Assembly: GCA_036365515.1 (NCBI GenBank)
Contig: CM070876.1
Span: 173,749,978-173,813,977, forward strand
DNA: 64,000 nt
Source of the DNA: Torymus aiolomorphi
Taxonomy: Eukaryota > Arthropoda > Insecta > Hymenoptera > Torymidae
Reading direction: 5' to 3'
Shown: in pieces, positions 11,950-25,220 of the stretch
Numbering within the stretch: the stretch's first letter is position 1
Layout: every line of letters begins with the position of its first letter
Translations under genes and position numbers: made by a program
The notes under the pieces: generated by a model
What the model was told of the DNA's origin: nothing
Database searches by the model: none
The model's input: only the letters and a program-made list of their open reading frames with translations

Positions 11950-13234
11950 CCACATAGTACGTTACGTTTTTGAAACGTTTCTTTAGGAACCTAGAAACGT
12001 TACCCCAAAAATATAGAAACATTTCAGAAACGTTTCAGAAACGTATAAATGTCCTAAATCGGAAACAAATTTTCATAAAAATTGTAAACGTGTTTAAATC
12101 GTCTCAGAAACGTTTCTGAAACCGAACTCAAACGTTTGTACAAAGTTTTGGAAACGTCTCTGAAACGTACAAAATAATTGATTCGACAAAAAACTTACTG
12201 AAAAATTATTCACGTTCCAGATTCCTCTCAGCAACGTTTCTGATTGAGCCAGAAACATTCCTATGACGTTTCAGAAGTGCAAGGTTACGTTGTAGGAACG
12301 TCTTAAAAACGTTTGTGAACCATATACAAAACATTAAGATTGTAAAGTATTCGATATCCGACCCGTCGATAGATCGCGTAGTTCAGTCCATAAAAGAAAA
12401 GACATTTCCAGGGTATATAAGGATGAACGTCTACCCTAGCAAAATGATGGGTTTTTACTCCTAGCGAGGTTTTTCCCCATTCTACACTCCACATAGTAGT
12501 TCAGCCATACAACCGTTTTTGCTCTATAACTTCTGATAGTGTGGAAATGCCCTCACAGGGCAACGCACAACTTCCTCTTTTTGATTTCCTTCTTTAAGGA
12601 GAGGTAACTGGAATCGCCCAGGCTTCTCCTACGTGGATTCATTTCTACGTAAGGGGCTCCTGGACGATGATCCGGGCAGGCTGTACCTCACTGGTAGGGG
12701 GCGACGGAGGGGGCCCCCACCATCCCTTCTTTCTTTCTTCTTTCTTTTTCTAGCAAAGTGTACTGAATACTGTTTGAAGTAATATCAGTGTTAATAACTG
12801 ACAATGTAAATTATTATAATTTCGTTGTAAAACGTTTCTCAAACGTTTTTTGCTATCTGGGACCCCGACGAAATTTTCGAAAATTGTAGATATATGTTTT
12901 AAAGACGTTTCAGAAATTTTTCTGAAACGTTTCCAATTAGTTTTGGAAATATTTTTGAGACGAATCTGGAACGTGAATAATTTTCCAGTAAGTTTTTTGT
13001 CAAATCGATTATATACGTTTCAGAGACGTTTCCGAAACTTTGTACAAACGTTTGAGTTCGGTTTCAGAAACGTTTCTGAGACGATTTAGATACATTTACG
13101 ATTTTTATGAAAAGTTTTTTCAGATTTAGGACATTTCTACGTTTCTGAAACGTTTCTATTACGTTTCTATAATTTTAGGGTAACATTTCTAGGTTCCTAA
13201 AGAAATGTTTAAAAAACGTAACGTGCTATGTCGG
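11950..13234. mobile_element. AACGTTT-rich foldback element, copy A (interrupted)
   Basis: The ends read CCACATAGTACGTTACG and CGTAACGTGCTATGTCGG. The interior is a long dispersed palindrome built from GAAACGTTTC words. Copy B at 27516-28461 matches it along its length. Relative to copy B, this copy has about 314 extra bases at 12444-12757, flanked by CTAGCAAA on both sides. No transposase is encoded. Confidence 0.8.
12444..12757. mobile_element. Nested insertion with CTAGCAAA target duplication
   Basis: The sequence CTAGCAAA occurs once at this position in copy B of the host element (as CTAGCAAAG) but flanks this segment on both sides here (12436-12443 and 12750-12757). That is an 8-bp target duplication. 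The insert ends in a pyrimidine-rich TTTCTTTCTTTC tract, so read on the minus strand it starts A/G-rich. It contains a GC-rich GGGGGCGACGGAGGGGGCC block. Its size suits a SINE or a truncated retroposon, but no RNA polymerase III boxes were recognised. Confidence 0.6.
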
Positions 13235-13660
13235 ATATACAATACACCGCGAAACTCAATAGCAACTATATTACTTTAAATATAATCGATTAGATAAAGT
13301 AGTATAACGTTTCACTTGGAGTCTTACGAGAGTTTTTTTTGTGGCCCCGGCGCAACGTCACGATTGAATTTTGAGCAAACCAGTACTTATATACCTATAT
13401 ATCTCAACGCGGCCAAGAAAAAATGCGCCTAATTCTCGTCTAATCCGGCACCGGTCCACGAATATTCTAGAACAAAATCTATAGTAACTGGGAAACCTAC
13501 CTACCTAGTTACGTTACATACGCCGGCTGCAGAGTAGGCAACTATTATACTATTATACTTCCCTTTCCCTCTCATAACTTACACACTCGCCCAAACAAAA
13601 CAAGCGCGCAACCACGTGCTCGTGTAAATTTCCACCCGAGCCGAAGGCGAGCTTTGTGGG
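13235..13660. other. Intergenic, no gene recognised
   Basis: This spacer upstream of mitoferrin has no ORF of interest. I see only short AT-rich and mixed sequence. Confidence 0.35.
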
Positions 13661-13661
13661 C

Positions 13662-13780
13662 TGGCCAATTTTATTTCCGTGGAGCGTACACTATTTTTCC
13701 TCACACCGAGCCGAAAGTACCTCATTCCCGCCCGGTGTGAGGACAAAATAGTATACGCTCCACGGGAGTAAAATTGGCCA
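13662..13780. repeat. GC-rich foldback repeat upstream of mitoferrin
   Basis: TGGCCAATTTTA at the left pairs with TAAAATTGGCCA at the right, and GTGGAGCGTA and CCTCACACCG continue the stem with a few mismatches. The following 100 bases repeat parts of it (CCTCACATCGAGGCCGAAA, GGTGTGAGGA), so the unit may be partly duplicated to about 13915. Confidence 0.7.
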
Positions 13781-13915
13781 GCTGTGGATTCCAAGTTTTT
13801 TCCTCCCTTGTTGCGTAATATACTATTTCCTCACATCGAGGCCGAAAATGCCATATTTCCGTTTCGGAGCCGGGCGGGAATGAGGCACTTCCGGCCAGGT
13901 GTGAGGAAAAAGTAA

Positions 13916-13967
13916 GTGTGTGTGTGTGTGTGTGTTGTGTATCACACACACACACACACACACACAC
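13916..13967. repeat. Back-to-back (GT)n and (AC)n microsatellite
   Basis: A GT run is followed, after TTGTGTATC, by an AC run, which makes a perfect simple-sequence hairpin. Confidence 0.9.
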
Positions 13968-14379
13968 ATCTAGCACCTACAGCCAAGTGTGCGTGTAAAC
14001 ATCGCACAGCCGCGACAGCCGCCGCCGTCGCCGCTGCGAATCAAAGAATGACGTGAAAACGAGGAAATCCATTCGTTCGTCCGTTCTGGCGCAGCAGTAG
14101 TACAACACATGCTATATAAGTACTTAGACACTTACACTTCCTTGTGTAATAGTGGATCGCGGGCCTACTACGGCAGCGCCGTAATTAAAAACCACGTGGT
14201 CGCGGCGCGATATTATAATCCTAACCTCCTCTCGCGCGCACTCTCTTTTCCCCTCCCCCTTTTGCGCACGTCGCGGTGTACCTATTACGTCGCTCTCGGC
14301 TCTTGCGCGCGAGGAGATCTCGATTGTGTCTCGTGCGCCGCTGCGGCCTGCGGGACCAGCCAGTCGTCGTCGTTGTCGC

Positions 14380-14996
14380 GGCCGCGGAGGAGTATTTTAT
14401 AAGTATACGATAAGTGTGCGTGGCTTTTTCTCTCTGTGTGAGTGTGTGTATATCACATATTCCTGTTATATTTTACACCTCCCTTCCTCGCTATCACACT
14501 GTTCGCGCGTGCCTCCTCGGGGAAGAGCGAGTAGTACAGTGCGCGCGTGGTGGTATATCATACGTTAACAAAATAAGTAGTGTGCGGTGCATGGCAGCAT
14601 AAGTTGCAGTGTGCGCGTGCTTAATGTGCAGCGAAGGAAAATAATACAAGTACATCGCTCTCGCGGTGTGTGTGTGTGTGTGTGTGTGGGTTATACGCAG
14701 AATATACTTACATACTTGCCTGCAGTGAAAGGAGAAAGTGAGAGTAAGATATATACCCACGTATATCTTCTATTTGCACGACACGCACACGCGAAAGCCG
14801 GGAAAAATCAGGGGCGCGCGCAGGCAGACACGCGTTTTTCGCGCGGCGCGAGATCACATGTGGCCCTCGGCGACCGTTAGCCACCAGAGCTAATACTACA
14901 TCTCGCCCGTCTGTTACAAGATACCCGGAGAGTCCTCCTGACATACTGCGGCAGCTGGCGAATTCCTCGAGTGTGGCTGCTGCACGCATCTTCCCG
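14380..14996 (+). promoter_or_regulatory. Probable mitoferrin promoter and non-coding first exon
   Basis: The 14.0-15.0 kb stretch is CpG-rich, unlike its surroundings. It contains TTTTATAAGTATACG near 14394 and ends in the good donor CCCG|GTACGT at 14996/14997. The next exon begins after the acceptor TTGATTGCAG at 15224. No long ORF is shared with the coding exon, so this is most likely 5' untranslated sequence. The transcription start itself cannot be placed. Confidence 0.4.
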
Positions 14997-15314
14997 GTAC
15001 GTTTGTTTCTCCATCTCCCAACGGACGTTTTTGAGGGAGGGACGACGACTCAATGGCTGTTGATAGGCGTTAGTTAATTTCGCACAAGTGAATGGGTGCT
15101 TGTTATATGCGCGCGTATACTGTATGTGTATGATTCACGATGATTGGGGGACAGTAGGAGGAGAGGAGATTGTTCAGTCGAATCTGCGGACGAGGAAACT
15201 GATGGGTTTAATTGTTGATTGCAGGTGTCGAGGGAGTGGAAGGAGGTAGAGATTCTCGGAGGCGGATTCGGGGAACAACGTAAACCTGGAGGTAAAGAGG
15301 TAAAAGTTACCAGG

Positions 15315-18300
15315 ATGAACGCAGACGACTACGAGAGCCTGCCGACGCAGTCAGTGTACGTACACATGATGGCAGGTGCCTGCGCTGGAATAATGGAGCA
15401 CTGTGTCATGTACGCTGTTGACAGTGTCAAGGTAATGATCTACGGCTGGTTTTGGAGTTTTTGGTTACGGAATCACAGTTGATGGATTTCTAGGAAAGTT
15501 CTGAAATGTAGATTGATAGAGTTCTGAATTTACTTTTGATTTAAAAGTTCTGAATCGCATTGAAATGCCTTGAAACCCTGCAAAAAGTGGCTGGAAAATT
15601 AACGATCTTGTCTATGAGTTTTAAAATACATTAGATTGATCACACGGAGTGAGAGATTTATCACAGATATTGCAGCAATTTAGCTACATGTATATGACAT
15701 TCTTTTAAATTTGAGCCAATTGTCAAGATTGCATGTTACTTTCTAAAATTGCTAAATTTCCTTTTTTAGGAATTGCACATTATTTTGCAAGATACCTTGT
15801 GGTTCCATAAATTACTTCATAGTATTTGCTTAGAAGACATAGCATGCAGTCACAATGATTCCCTGAATTTACTATAATCATTATGATTAGTGACAATTGA
15901 ATTTATGACCCAACTTTGAGAATGGATCAAACTTTCCTTGTTGCATTCCAAGAACATAAGGATACCATTTAGATTTACCTCTGAAATGGTCAACTGGGGA
16001 ATTACATCTTTAAAATATGCATCTTTGTTATAAATTTTCTTTGGGGATTCCCTTAGCTCTGTCATTATTCAAAATTAAGTTTTTTAGAAGCTACTGATGG
16101 CCAGATGATGTTTTGAGGTTAGGTTTGTGAAACTCACGTCTATACCTTTGCCTGACACACAATTAGGTCATAAAGAATTCTATTTGCGTTTACGATAAAT
16201 TTAATTTTGATTGCAAAAGAATACAACTATGTTTCTTCTCATTTTTGTTAAAATGGACTATTGTCATAGTATATAACTAGCTCAAAAGTCATTTAAGCTA
16301 TGATTATGCATTACGCAAGCATGATTGTTAAGTATACATGTGAAAGTAGCATTTGGCTACACAATGAGAAACCTGTTTATCATCACAGAGTATACGAAAA
16401 AAAACACAAATGCAGATTGTTTACTCATAAAAGATGTTTTTTCTATAGTTGCGCATTTTTTTCACTCATAGATAAGTTACAAAATGAGATTTATTGTTAG
16501 GCAAATATAATTATATATAGAAATGCTAAAAACAAATAGGAGATTTTCATTTTTTGTAATGATAAACCTTGTAAATCTATGTTATTGTTTAAATACATAG
16601 TGTCAATTTATATATTTGCATGTGTGCGTTTTCAAAGCACGTGCTCCAACAAGAGAGATTATGTAATACTTCAGTCGTGGTATAGCAATTTCTATTTCTG
16701 AATCTCTGCTAACCACAATCTGTACTAATGCTAGCTTACGAATTGCACTGTGTCACAAATTATTTAATTTTTTTACAATAAGAAAAAATGAATGGATTAT
16801 GCAGAAATAGAAAATTTTTTTGTAGAATCAATAAAATGGTCATATATATGATTTATAACCTAAGTCTTGTAACCTAATTTTATTAGAAAAAGTGAAGTTT
16901 ATTTTTTTTATTTTTATTTTTTAATAAGAACATTATAAATTGCTGAAGAGATATGCAAGGTTTATATTATTTTAATAATTTTGTTCAATTCATTTATATT
17001 AATTGTTTATATTTATAACATTCAAGATTTATATAAAAGTTAACTGTACATATATATAAAAAGTTCTATAAATATAAATTACTTCAAATTTTTCACTTAA
17101 AATGTTCACTTTATATAGCTTCAATCAAAAAGTTAATACAATCTAATAATCAATATAATCAATCTAATACATGATTTTATTACCACTTTTATTATCAACA
17201 ATATTACTTGTGTAATATTTCAATCAAATTTCTCTGACTAAGCAAGTGTTCATTAATTTTAATGACCTCTACTAACAATACTTCTTTTAAATATACATAC
17301 TAGAGTAAATATTCAGTTCATTCAATTGCTTATGTAACTTATTATCATTTTAAATTTATTTATATTCCAAATTAAAAATAAGTGCATAATATGTGAATGA
17401 TGGTTTATTTTGATTTATAAGTTCTATCAATAAAATATGCCTTTTTGTTATGTAGTAATTATATTTACAAACATAAAATGAAGGACTTTTTCAAAATATT
17501 CTTATAGTAAAAAAATTAAGTTTAATTTAATAATTATTTTATCTTATACTCCTTAAATAATTATCACTTAAATTATTTTGATATCATAAAGATAAACGAG
17601 TTCTCTTACCACTATATTTTCTATTTACAGACAAGGAGGCAGATATTGACACCTGGCCCTGGTGGGGGTGGAACAATATTTAATGAAATTGGCAACATGA
17701 TGAGGCAGGAGGGTATTTTCAGGCCCTTCAGAGGTATCGGCGCAATGGTCATTGGAGCTGGTCCAGCACATGCAATGTACTTTTCATGTTATGAATTCCT
17801 CAAAGAAAAAATGATGAGTACAAAAGCGTTTCCACAGAACAATTTTTTTTCGCATATGAACAATCACCTGATATATGCATATGCAGGGGTTGTATCTACA
17901 GTTCTTCATGATGGAGTTATGAATCCTGCTGAAGGTATATAGCTTTATTTGTATAATATTTTATAGGGTAAGTGCCTTAGAAAATGGACAATTTGAATAG
18001 TGGCTTTACAAAAAGAAGCTAAATTCAAAAAGAAAATTTCTGCACAGTAATATTATTAAAAGAAAAAGGTTTTGGTTTTGAATGATACAAATGTTAAAAA
18101 AAAATAATTATGGGTGTTCCCCTTTTAGGGTGCGATCCCACACACACACACACATGCGTTCCGTAAAATTAAACGGAACGACAAAATCGGAGTGAACTTG
18201 CAATTCGAATAATGGCGCGCGGATTTCCGTTACGTTTTTACAAAGCCCTATTCCCATGAGAGTGAGAAAAAACGCCGGAATGAGGATTGTAGTGCTTCAA

Positions 18301-21300
18301 AAAATTAATTTGATAATAATTTTAAGGAAACATAATTTTATTTTGTTCAGTATTTATTAAATTGTTGTTTTTTAATTTATTCTAATGCAATTTTAGCATT
18401 ATATCAACAAATTTTGATAAGTTTTAACCGAAAGTGAGGTTAGAAAACCATTCCGCTAAAAAAAAGTACTCCATGGGAATAGGGTGTTGAAATTTTCGTA
18501 CGGAATGGGCCCGCTCATTATGAATTATTACCATGTACATACTGTTAAACAACATTGTTTATTGTTGATGAACAATGTTTTTAATAAGAAAAAGAAGATA
18601 AATATCAATTAGATTGTGCACAAAGTGAATATTAAAAAATTGTAAATATGTAATGTTATTAATTAATTGCGAGTAACTTTTATGGAATTAACTATTTTAT
18701 TGTTATTAAGACTATTATTGTTTTTATTTTTAATATGATAATATAACTAATCAGACCCACATTTACTACGTATTATTTAATCATGTAGTTAACACATTTT
18801 AAATTTCGCATCACCGCCATTACGATTTTACCATTCCGTAAGTTTTTCCGTAACGCATAGGAGCGCACCCTTATTTATTTTAAGGTGATGTCGGAGCCAC
18901 GCTGATTGGTTGAAATTTTCCTAACCTCAAAAACAATATCATAAATAAAAAAAAGTATACAATCGTAAGACACAAAAATGCGGTGATCGCGTGTTCTTGT
19001 TATACTAAAGAATGTTTATGAACGTTACGCAGCGTTTAATAATTTTTAGTTAAGACAAATAATGGGAAATACGACGCCAGGTGAAGATGTCGTTCCACAC
19101 AGAAAATTGTAAGATGACCGTCACTTTTACGTAATTACACGTGTCAATTTTAAGAATATTGCATTATATAAATTATTGAACATTTTGATTATTAAAAATG
19201 CTGTGATCTCGCATTCTTTACACGATAGCAAATCATTAGCAACTTAATTTTCAATATTACGAAGTAAATTTCGCGTAAACAATGGGAAATACGACTCGAG
19301 GTGGGGGTCACCATCGGTAAAGTTCGCTCCTACATCCCCTTAAAACTGATCTGAATTATCCACAATTCATTTTTAAATAAATGTGAAACAATATTTATAA
19401 TAATATTTTAGTACCTAATATTTGAAATCATATATTTGTTTATTTTCTAAGCCATTAAACCATTAGTTATTTATTTATGTAATTTTTAATTATAAATTTT
19501 TGAAAAGTATAGTTCAATATAAACTTTTATTTTACTTTTGACGCTGTATTACTTTATGGAAATCTTGATGACCATAACAGGATATCTTAATATTTAGTGT
19601 TATATTCCTATATGAATAACAAAAGATGCCTAAAAATTTCAGAAAAAACATGATCAAATGATGGCAATGAAATTCCCATTCTAGGTGATATTTGGTGCTG
19701 GAACTTGTGTTCCACATTTTCAATTTAATTTATACAGTTAAGGTAATGTGAAAAGTAAATTGAAGAAGCATTAATTAATACAAGCATGATGTGCTTCTAT
19801 TTTAAAAACTAAATATTCTCACAATTTGGAAAATTTGTTATAAGTCCAAAGAGTTTTGTATTCTTAAAAATATTCAGTTATTACTATGTCAAGATTTACA
19901 AGTGTAGAAAGAATTTTTTATTTTCATGTTATTTCTTTAAATTGATCACAGTTCCTATACCTGATAAATGTTCTATCGTTTTAGTGCAATTTTGTGTTTT
20001 TTTTTATTTCAGTGGTGAAACAGCGAATGCAAATGCCAAACTCGCCGTATAAAACCGTGATGGGCTGCTTTAAACACGTGTACTCGACAGAAGGCATCGC
20101 GGCGTTTTATAGGAGTTACCGAACGACATTAGTGATGAACGTGCCTTTCCAAAGCATTCACTTTATTACTTACGAATTCGCACAGTCAATCACAAATCCA
20201 CAACGCACTTATAATCCAACAGGGCACGTACTTTCTGGTATGTACTCCTAAACTTAAATTTTATTAATTATCTTCTGATTATTATTAAATAAATAGAAAA
20301 GGATTTGAAAAACGTACAAATAAATTGATAAAAAAGAATTCAATTAAGACGCCACCATAAATAAAAATAAAAATTTTGCTTCAGGTGGAATGGCGGGTGC
20401 AGTGGCGGCGACATTGACGATGCCGCTCGACGTCTGTAAAACGCTGCTAAACACACAGGTGACCGGAGTGCGTGCCACGGGCATGGTCGACGCCCTCGGC
20501 CTCGTGTACAGGTACTGGGGATTACCCGGCTACTTCCGTGGCCTCAGCGCTCGGGTCGTCTATCAAATGCCAGCCACCGCCATTTGTTGGTCAACGTGAG
20601 TAGATTCATCATGCCATTGAAGGCTTCATTTATCTGCGAAATGTTTCAACTCGTGGAATATTTTTTCCGAATGTCTATGTTTATTGGCTGTTTTATCTTG
20701 TAATTGATGCGCTTGCGAACATTAGTTAGACATTTGAGTCTTGTGGTGAAAATACAACTTGGCAACCGAAAAGATTTTATAAACAGATTAAATTGTTTGA
20801 GAATGCTGAAGTATATAATAATAATGTACATATTTCATTCTTGTACCTAATGGGGAATATTTTAAAAGTACGTCATGAACAAATATTATCATTAAACCTT
20901 GCGATTATCAACTGGTAATGGTAACTTCCTATCGCCTTTTCGATACATCTTATCATTAATAGTATATTCTTTAAATTATCACAGGAAAACTTGATGTTTG
21001 ATTAGGATAACGATTTATGAACTATGTAAACGATAAACGTTACTATTATGACTTATAATTTGATTATAACGAAAAAGTAATGAAAATAAAAATAATGATA
21101 AATTACTAATTGCTGCACGTTTGTATAATTAGAAGTTTCGATAAGAATTTATCTGTATTTATAACTTATAAGGCGCAGCCCATAATTTTCACTGTGAAAC
21201 AAAGCCGTATCTATCAAACAAAAAGTTAGTCAGGGGTATGGAAAGAAAATTACTCCATTCTAAAGAGGATCCGCATGAATTCACTATTTCAGAGATAAAA

Positions 21301-21697
21301 TGATAAATTTAGGATCTTATGATCTCCTTTTCGTGTAATTACGATACACATACAATAATATTTAAACATAGATCTTATTGCCGAAACTTTGTTTACGTTT
21401 CCTTATTTTTAATACTCTTTGTATTCCGATTCTTCAATATAATCATCGACATTCTCCTCTGCTTTCAGATATGAATTCTTCAAATATCTGCTACAGAGGG
21501 TACAGGACAACTCGAACCTGGCGCTGGACGTGCCAGAGGACCGGAATTGCACCATCCCAACGCCGAGTTCACGATCTGCGCCGATTACGGCGAGTCCGAG
21601 CGTCGCTACCGCGAGCACTGCCACCAGCAGTAGCTTTCAAGGAGCTGGCATCTACTTCAACCAGAAGCCCCCGACGTCTGTGCTCATAGAACAATAA
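15315..21697 (+). CDS. mfrn: Mitoferrin (mitochondrial iron carrier, SLC25A28/37 family)
   Basis: Five coding exons (15315-15431, 17631-17934, 20013-20237, 20385-20595, 21469-21697) join in frame to 361 residues, normal for this carrier of the inner mitochondrial membrane that imports ferrous iron for haem and Fe-S synthesis. The start Met begins NADDYESLP, typical of insect mitoferrins; the reading frame stays open upstream to the acceptor but has no earlier ATG. Three carrier repeats are visible. Signature 2 (NPAEVVKQRMQ, about residue 137) and signature 3 ([11 protein letters not shown], about 228) are intact. Signature 1 reads YAVDSVK, with Ala34 where Pro is expected. [25 protein letters not shown] and [11 protein letters not shown] are family hallmarks. 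The C-terminal tail after YEFFKYLL is Ser/Thr-rich and ends [21 protein letters not shown] at 21928 may serve polyadenylation. Confidence 0.93.
15432..17630 (+). other. Mitoferrin intron 1
   Basis: This 2.2-kb AT-rich intron lies between AAG|GTAATG and TATTTACAG|ACA. The small ORFs inside it have no recognisable domain, and I see no embedded element. Confidence 0.7.
18127..18871. mobile_element. MITE in mitoferrin intron 2, AGGGTGCG ends
   Basis: The left end AGGGTGCGATCC and the right end GGAGCGCACCCT are inverted copies, followed inward by ATGCGTTCCGTAAAA and its inverted, diverged partner. A second inverted pair (CCCTATTCCCATGAG / CCATGGGAATAGGG) lies inside at about 18247-18485, so this is either a nested element or an internal stem. 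It is flanked by TA on both sides. No ORF. Confidence 0.7.
18879..19344. mobile_element. TTAA-flanked MITE in mitoferrin intron 2
   Basis: The ends read TTAAGGTGATGTCGGAGC and GCTCCTACATCCCCTTAA, an imperfect inverted pair. The interior has two related halves, each containing AATGGGAAATACGAC. It is the third TTAAGG-ended element in the window. Confidence 0.65.
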
Positions 21698-24600
21698 TGA
21701 TAACGACGATGACAACGACAAATACGACGGCGACGACTATGAGGACGTGCGTGTACATACGATTGTTGCCTCTCAAGCGCGGCTGTTGCCACTGCTACTA
21801 TTCCCCCATTGCCCTATGTAATCGATGAATTCAAGGAGTAAGACGAAAGGTGGAGAGGTACATACTGTTATTCGCGGCTAATTTAATAGGAGAGAGGTGG
21901 AAGATTAGAAAAAAAAAACAAACGAAAAATAAAGGCGTGTGTTATGTCCGAGAGTGAAATTGTTTTTTTTTTTTTTTCGGAGGAGATTTTCATGGTTGAT
22001 CTTGCGATACTCACGATAGCTTTCTTTCATCTTTTGTAACTTTTTCTTTTTTTTTCTTTTTTAATTAAGTTTTCCTTGGTATCAAAAGGTAGATTTTGAG
22101 CCGGAGAATTAACGAGAGTGACGAAGATATAAGTTTCTAAAGAAATTCGTTATGAGATAAGAACAGTAAATTATAAGCTTAAAATTATCGTTTTATCGTA
22201 CCGATTAAGTAACATTACGACTCGCTGAATGCGAAATAACTTTATCATCAGCAGGAATGGAATTGAAAAAATTTTACGCTGTGACTTGCTGATATATTTT
22301 GTTAGGCTGATTATTGTTATCAGTATTCAAATCACCACCCCAAAAAAGTATAAAGAAAAGATCTTTTTTCATCAAAGATACACCATTGGTAAATCATTTC
22401 TAGAAGCTTTTTAGATTATAAAGAAATTTACAAATTAAATAAAATCGAGACAAAGATATTGATCGAGTAGCCTCTTGTCGATATTGCATATACTGCAGTA
22501 TCAGAGATAAAACAATAATTGTTATTAAATTTTATCCGGTGTAAATGGCTTTGTAAATGCGAGGACTTGTTGTAGAGTCATCAATGACACGTACGACGTA
22601 GGAGAAAAAAAGAAATTACATTGTACAGTTATAAGAATGGTAACAATAATTAGAAAGGTAAACCGCGTCACTTATAAATGTTTAAAAGAGATTCAAAGAA
22701 TTTCCATTGTGACAACGATAAACAACTTGCGTTATAATTAGTTTGAAAATTGTAAACTATACTGAAGCCACTTTTCTAGAAGCAATCGGCAATATCTGTA
22801 CTGTATAATTAGAAAATTCTTACAGTATTTTGCAAAATATTTGTTAGATTGTAAAAAAAGAAACACATACAAATCGAATGTTGAAATCGTTATTGACTTT
22901 GTTTTGATTAAATGTTCTACTATACACTCAAAGTATTTTAAAATTTGATCATACTATATTAGTTATTGTTTAAATTATCATAACTTTTTGGTTTTTTACA
23001 ATATTTACATTGAATTGTTTTGTAGATTTTGTTATTTATATTCTTTAGAACTTTCATTTCAGAAGAAATTAAACATTTCTATTTGAATTTTTGATTTCAA
23101 ATTGGATATTCATATTTTTTTTTTTTTTTTTTTTTTTGAAGTAATAGAATGAATCAACACTTACTATGCATACCGTAACAGTACCTATAAAAGTTAAATA
23201 TGGAAAGACACTATTTCAAGTATCAAAATCTAAGTACATAGAATGTCAGGGAATAATTCTGTAACATTTCATCGGTTCACAATGAGTGAGCAGCTTAGAT
23301 GTTCATCACATTCTAATTTGAACTCTCAATGGGACTTTATAGAGCTTTTCACTACACAAGCTAATACAAGAACGAAGTAAATACGTAAAGAATAGATATG
23401 TTTAAGCCAACATCGTCGAGCGATTGTCAAATACCAGCCCGTGTAAGAACTATGTAAAATAAGATTAAGCCAGTTTAAGATTGACAGTGGGACGCATGCC
23501 AGAACGTCATTATTAATTTGAGAAAGAATAAGCGCGTATTATAAAACTTTTGTTATGAAGAAAATAATGTTATATACTATGTTAATATCTTTTTAAAAAG
23601 AATTGATTAAATTCCTTCCAATTTCTAATGTTTTCGACTATTTTATAATAGAGGATACTTTTGAAAATTTATTTATTTAAAAAATTCGTTTTTTAATCTC
23701 AAACTGTAAGAATTAAGATATTTTCTAATTCTCGAATATATTTCAAAAATAAATTTATTTCTTTACTTTTTTTTTATCGTTAATAATATAATTATTTACA
23801 AAGTTAAGAACTAGTGATTCAAAATTTCAGCAAACTAAAATAATCGAAAATACCCGATTTTGGGATTCATATTGTTCTACATTGACATTTTTTCAACATG
23901 CATCGACTAGTAACGTTATATATTTCACTGGATTCCACAGTATTGCTTCCTATGGCTGTGATTACTGAGTCAAACACATATGATGTTGACTTTAAGAGGG
24001 AGTAATATCATGTGAGAGCTCTTTCGTTCACGCCATAAATACTTTGAACGTCTTTAGTCTTCATTTCCATTCAATCATCATGAGAAAAATGCTGGCCATT
24101 TCCTTTATATCGAAGTCGATGATCCATTATAAGCTTTATTGTATGTAATCCTTCCATGTATCCAACAAAGAAAATTATGTATAATTATATGTAATTTATC
24201 ATACATGGTTTTCGTCTCTACATGAATGTACACAGATTGGAAACAATTGCAGGTTGAATGTCTTTTATGTGTTCAAATTCATTTCTTCAAGCTTCTGCAC
24301 ATATTTTATAAATTAAAAAATCCAGAGTACTATAAAATACTGCCAAATATTCTGTCAATTCCAAATTTCAATTCATGAATGTTCTAGTGTCTTTAATGAA
24401 TACTTTATTTGCAGTCATAGTATGCGACCTAAAAGCGAGTTTTATATTTATTTTTAAAATGTAAAATTTCGATTTAAAAAATAAACGAACACTGATCTTA
24501 AAAATATGTGTTAATATAAGAAGAAAAATAATAATTTTTTTATAAGTATAAACGAAATTTGCTTTTTTTTTTTCAAACTTCAATGATGTACGTACATGAA

Positions 24601-25130
24601 TAGAGACATGAAAGACAAAAAATGTATATGGGTAAATGTAAAATACGGAATGCATTGCCTATGACTATAAATAGTTTTTTTGTCTCGATACGTCTATCGA
24701 TTTTAGCAATGTTGATACAAACCTCATCGCGGATGGATCATTAAGGAAGTGAATCGTGAATGAGTCAAAAGAAAGGAAAGAAAAAAAGGATGCTAAGATG
24801 TAATATGTATGTACATATTTAACGGCCCGTGCTCCCACTAAGTTACTATTGTTTTATTACGATATATACTAAAGTCACGCTGAGCTGAACAGTAAGGTAG
24901 TGCAACATATGAAATGTAAGAATAATGTAAATAAAATAATTATACGAATTACATAAATTAAAAAATTAATATACATCTATGTTTATTTCCAAAAAATCTA
25001 TTTGCTATTTTAATCTTGCTGATTTTTATAATTTAAGTTTTATTTTAATAATAAATAAATTATATACTTTCATTTTAAATTAACTTTTGTTAATAACAAC
25101 GATGTAAAACAACGTATTATATAAATAATC
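21698..25130. other. Mitoferrin 3' UTR and AT-rich intergenic DNA
   Basis: These 3.4 kb follow the mitoferrin stop. They hold no gene I can support, only AT-rich sequence, a poly-T tract at about 23118-23138 and many AATAAA words. The 95-codon minus ORF near 24.4-24.65 kb is low-complexity and unsupported. How far the mitoferrin 3' UTR extends is unknown. Confidence 0.5.
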
Positions 25131-25136
25131 TTTATT
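25131..25136 (-). terminator. Candidate ZNHIT2 poly(A) signal
   Basis: TTTATT on the plus strand is AATAAA on the minus strand, about 90 bases past the ZNHIT2 stop. Confidence 0.45.
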
Positions 25137-25220
25137 ATGTATTGTATCAATATTTTTTACTTTCATTTTTATCAAAATTGTATAAAAAATATCACATTGT
25201 AATATTTACATACATCTGCT

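Noticed and set aside
16300..16500. 66-codon ORF in mitoferrin intron 1
   Set aside because: AT-rich, no splice context, no recognisable domain.
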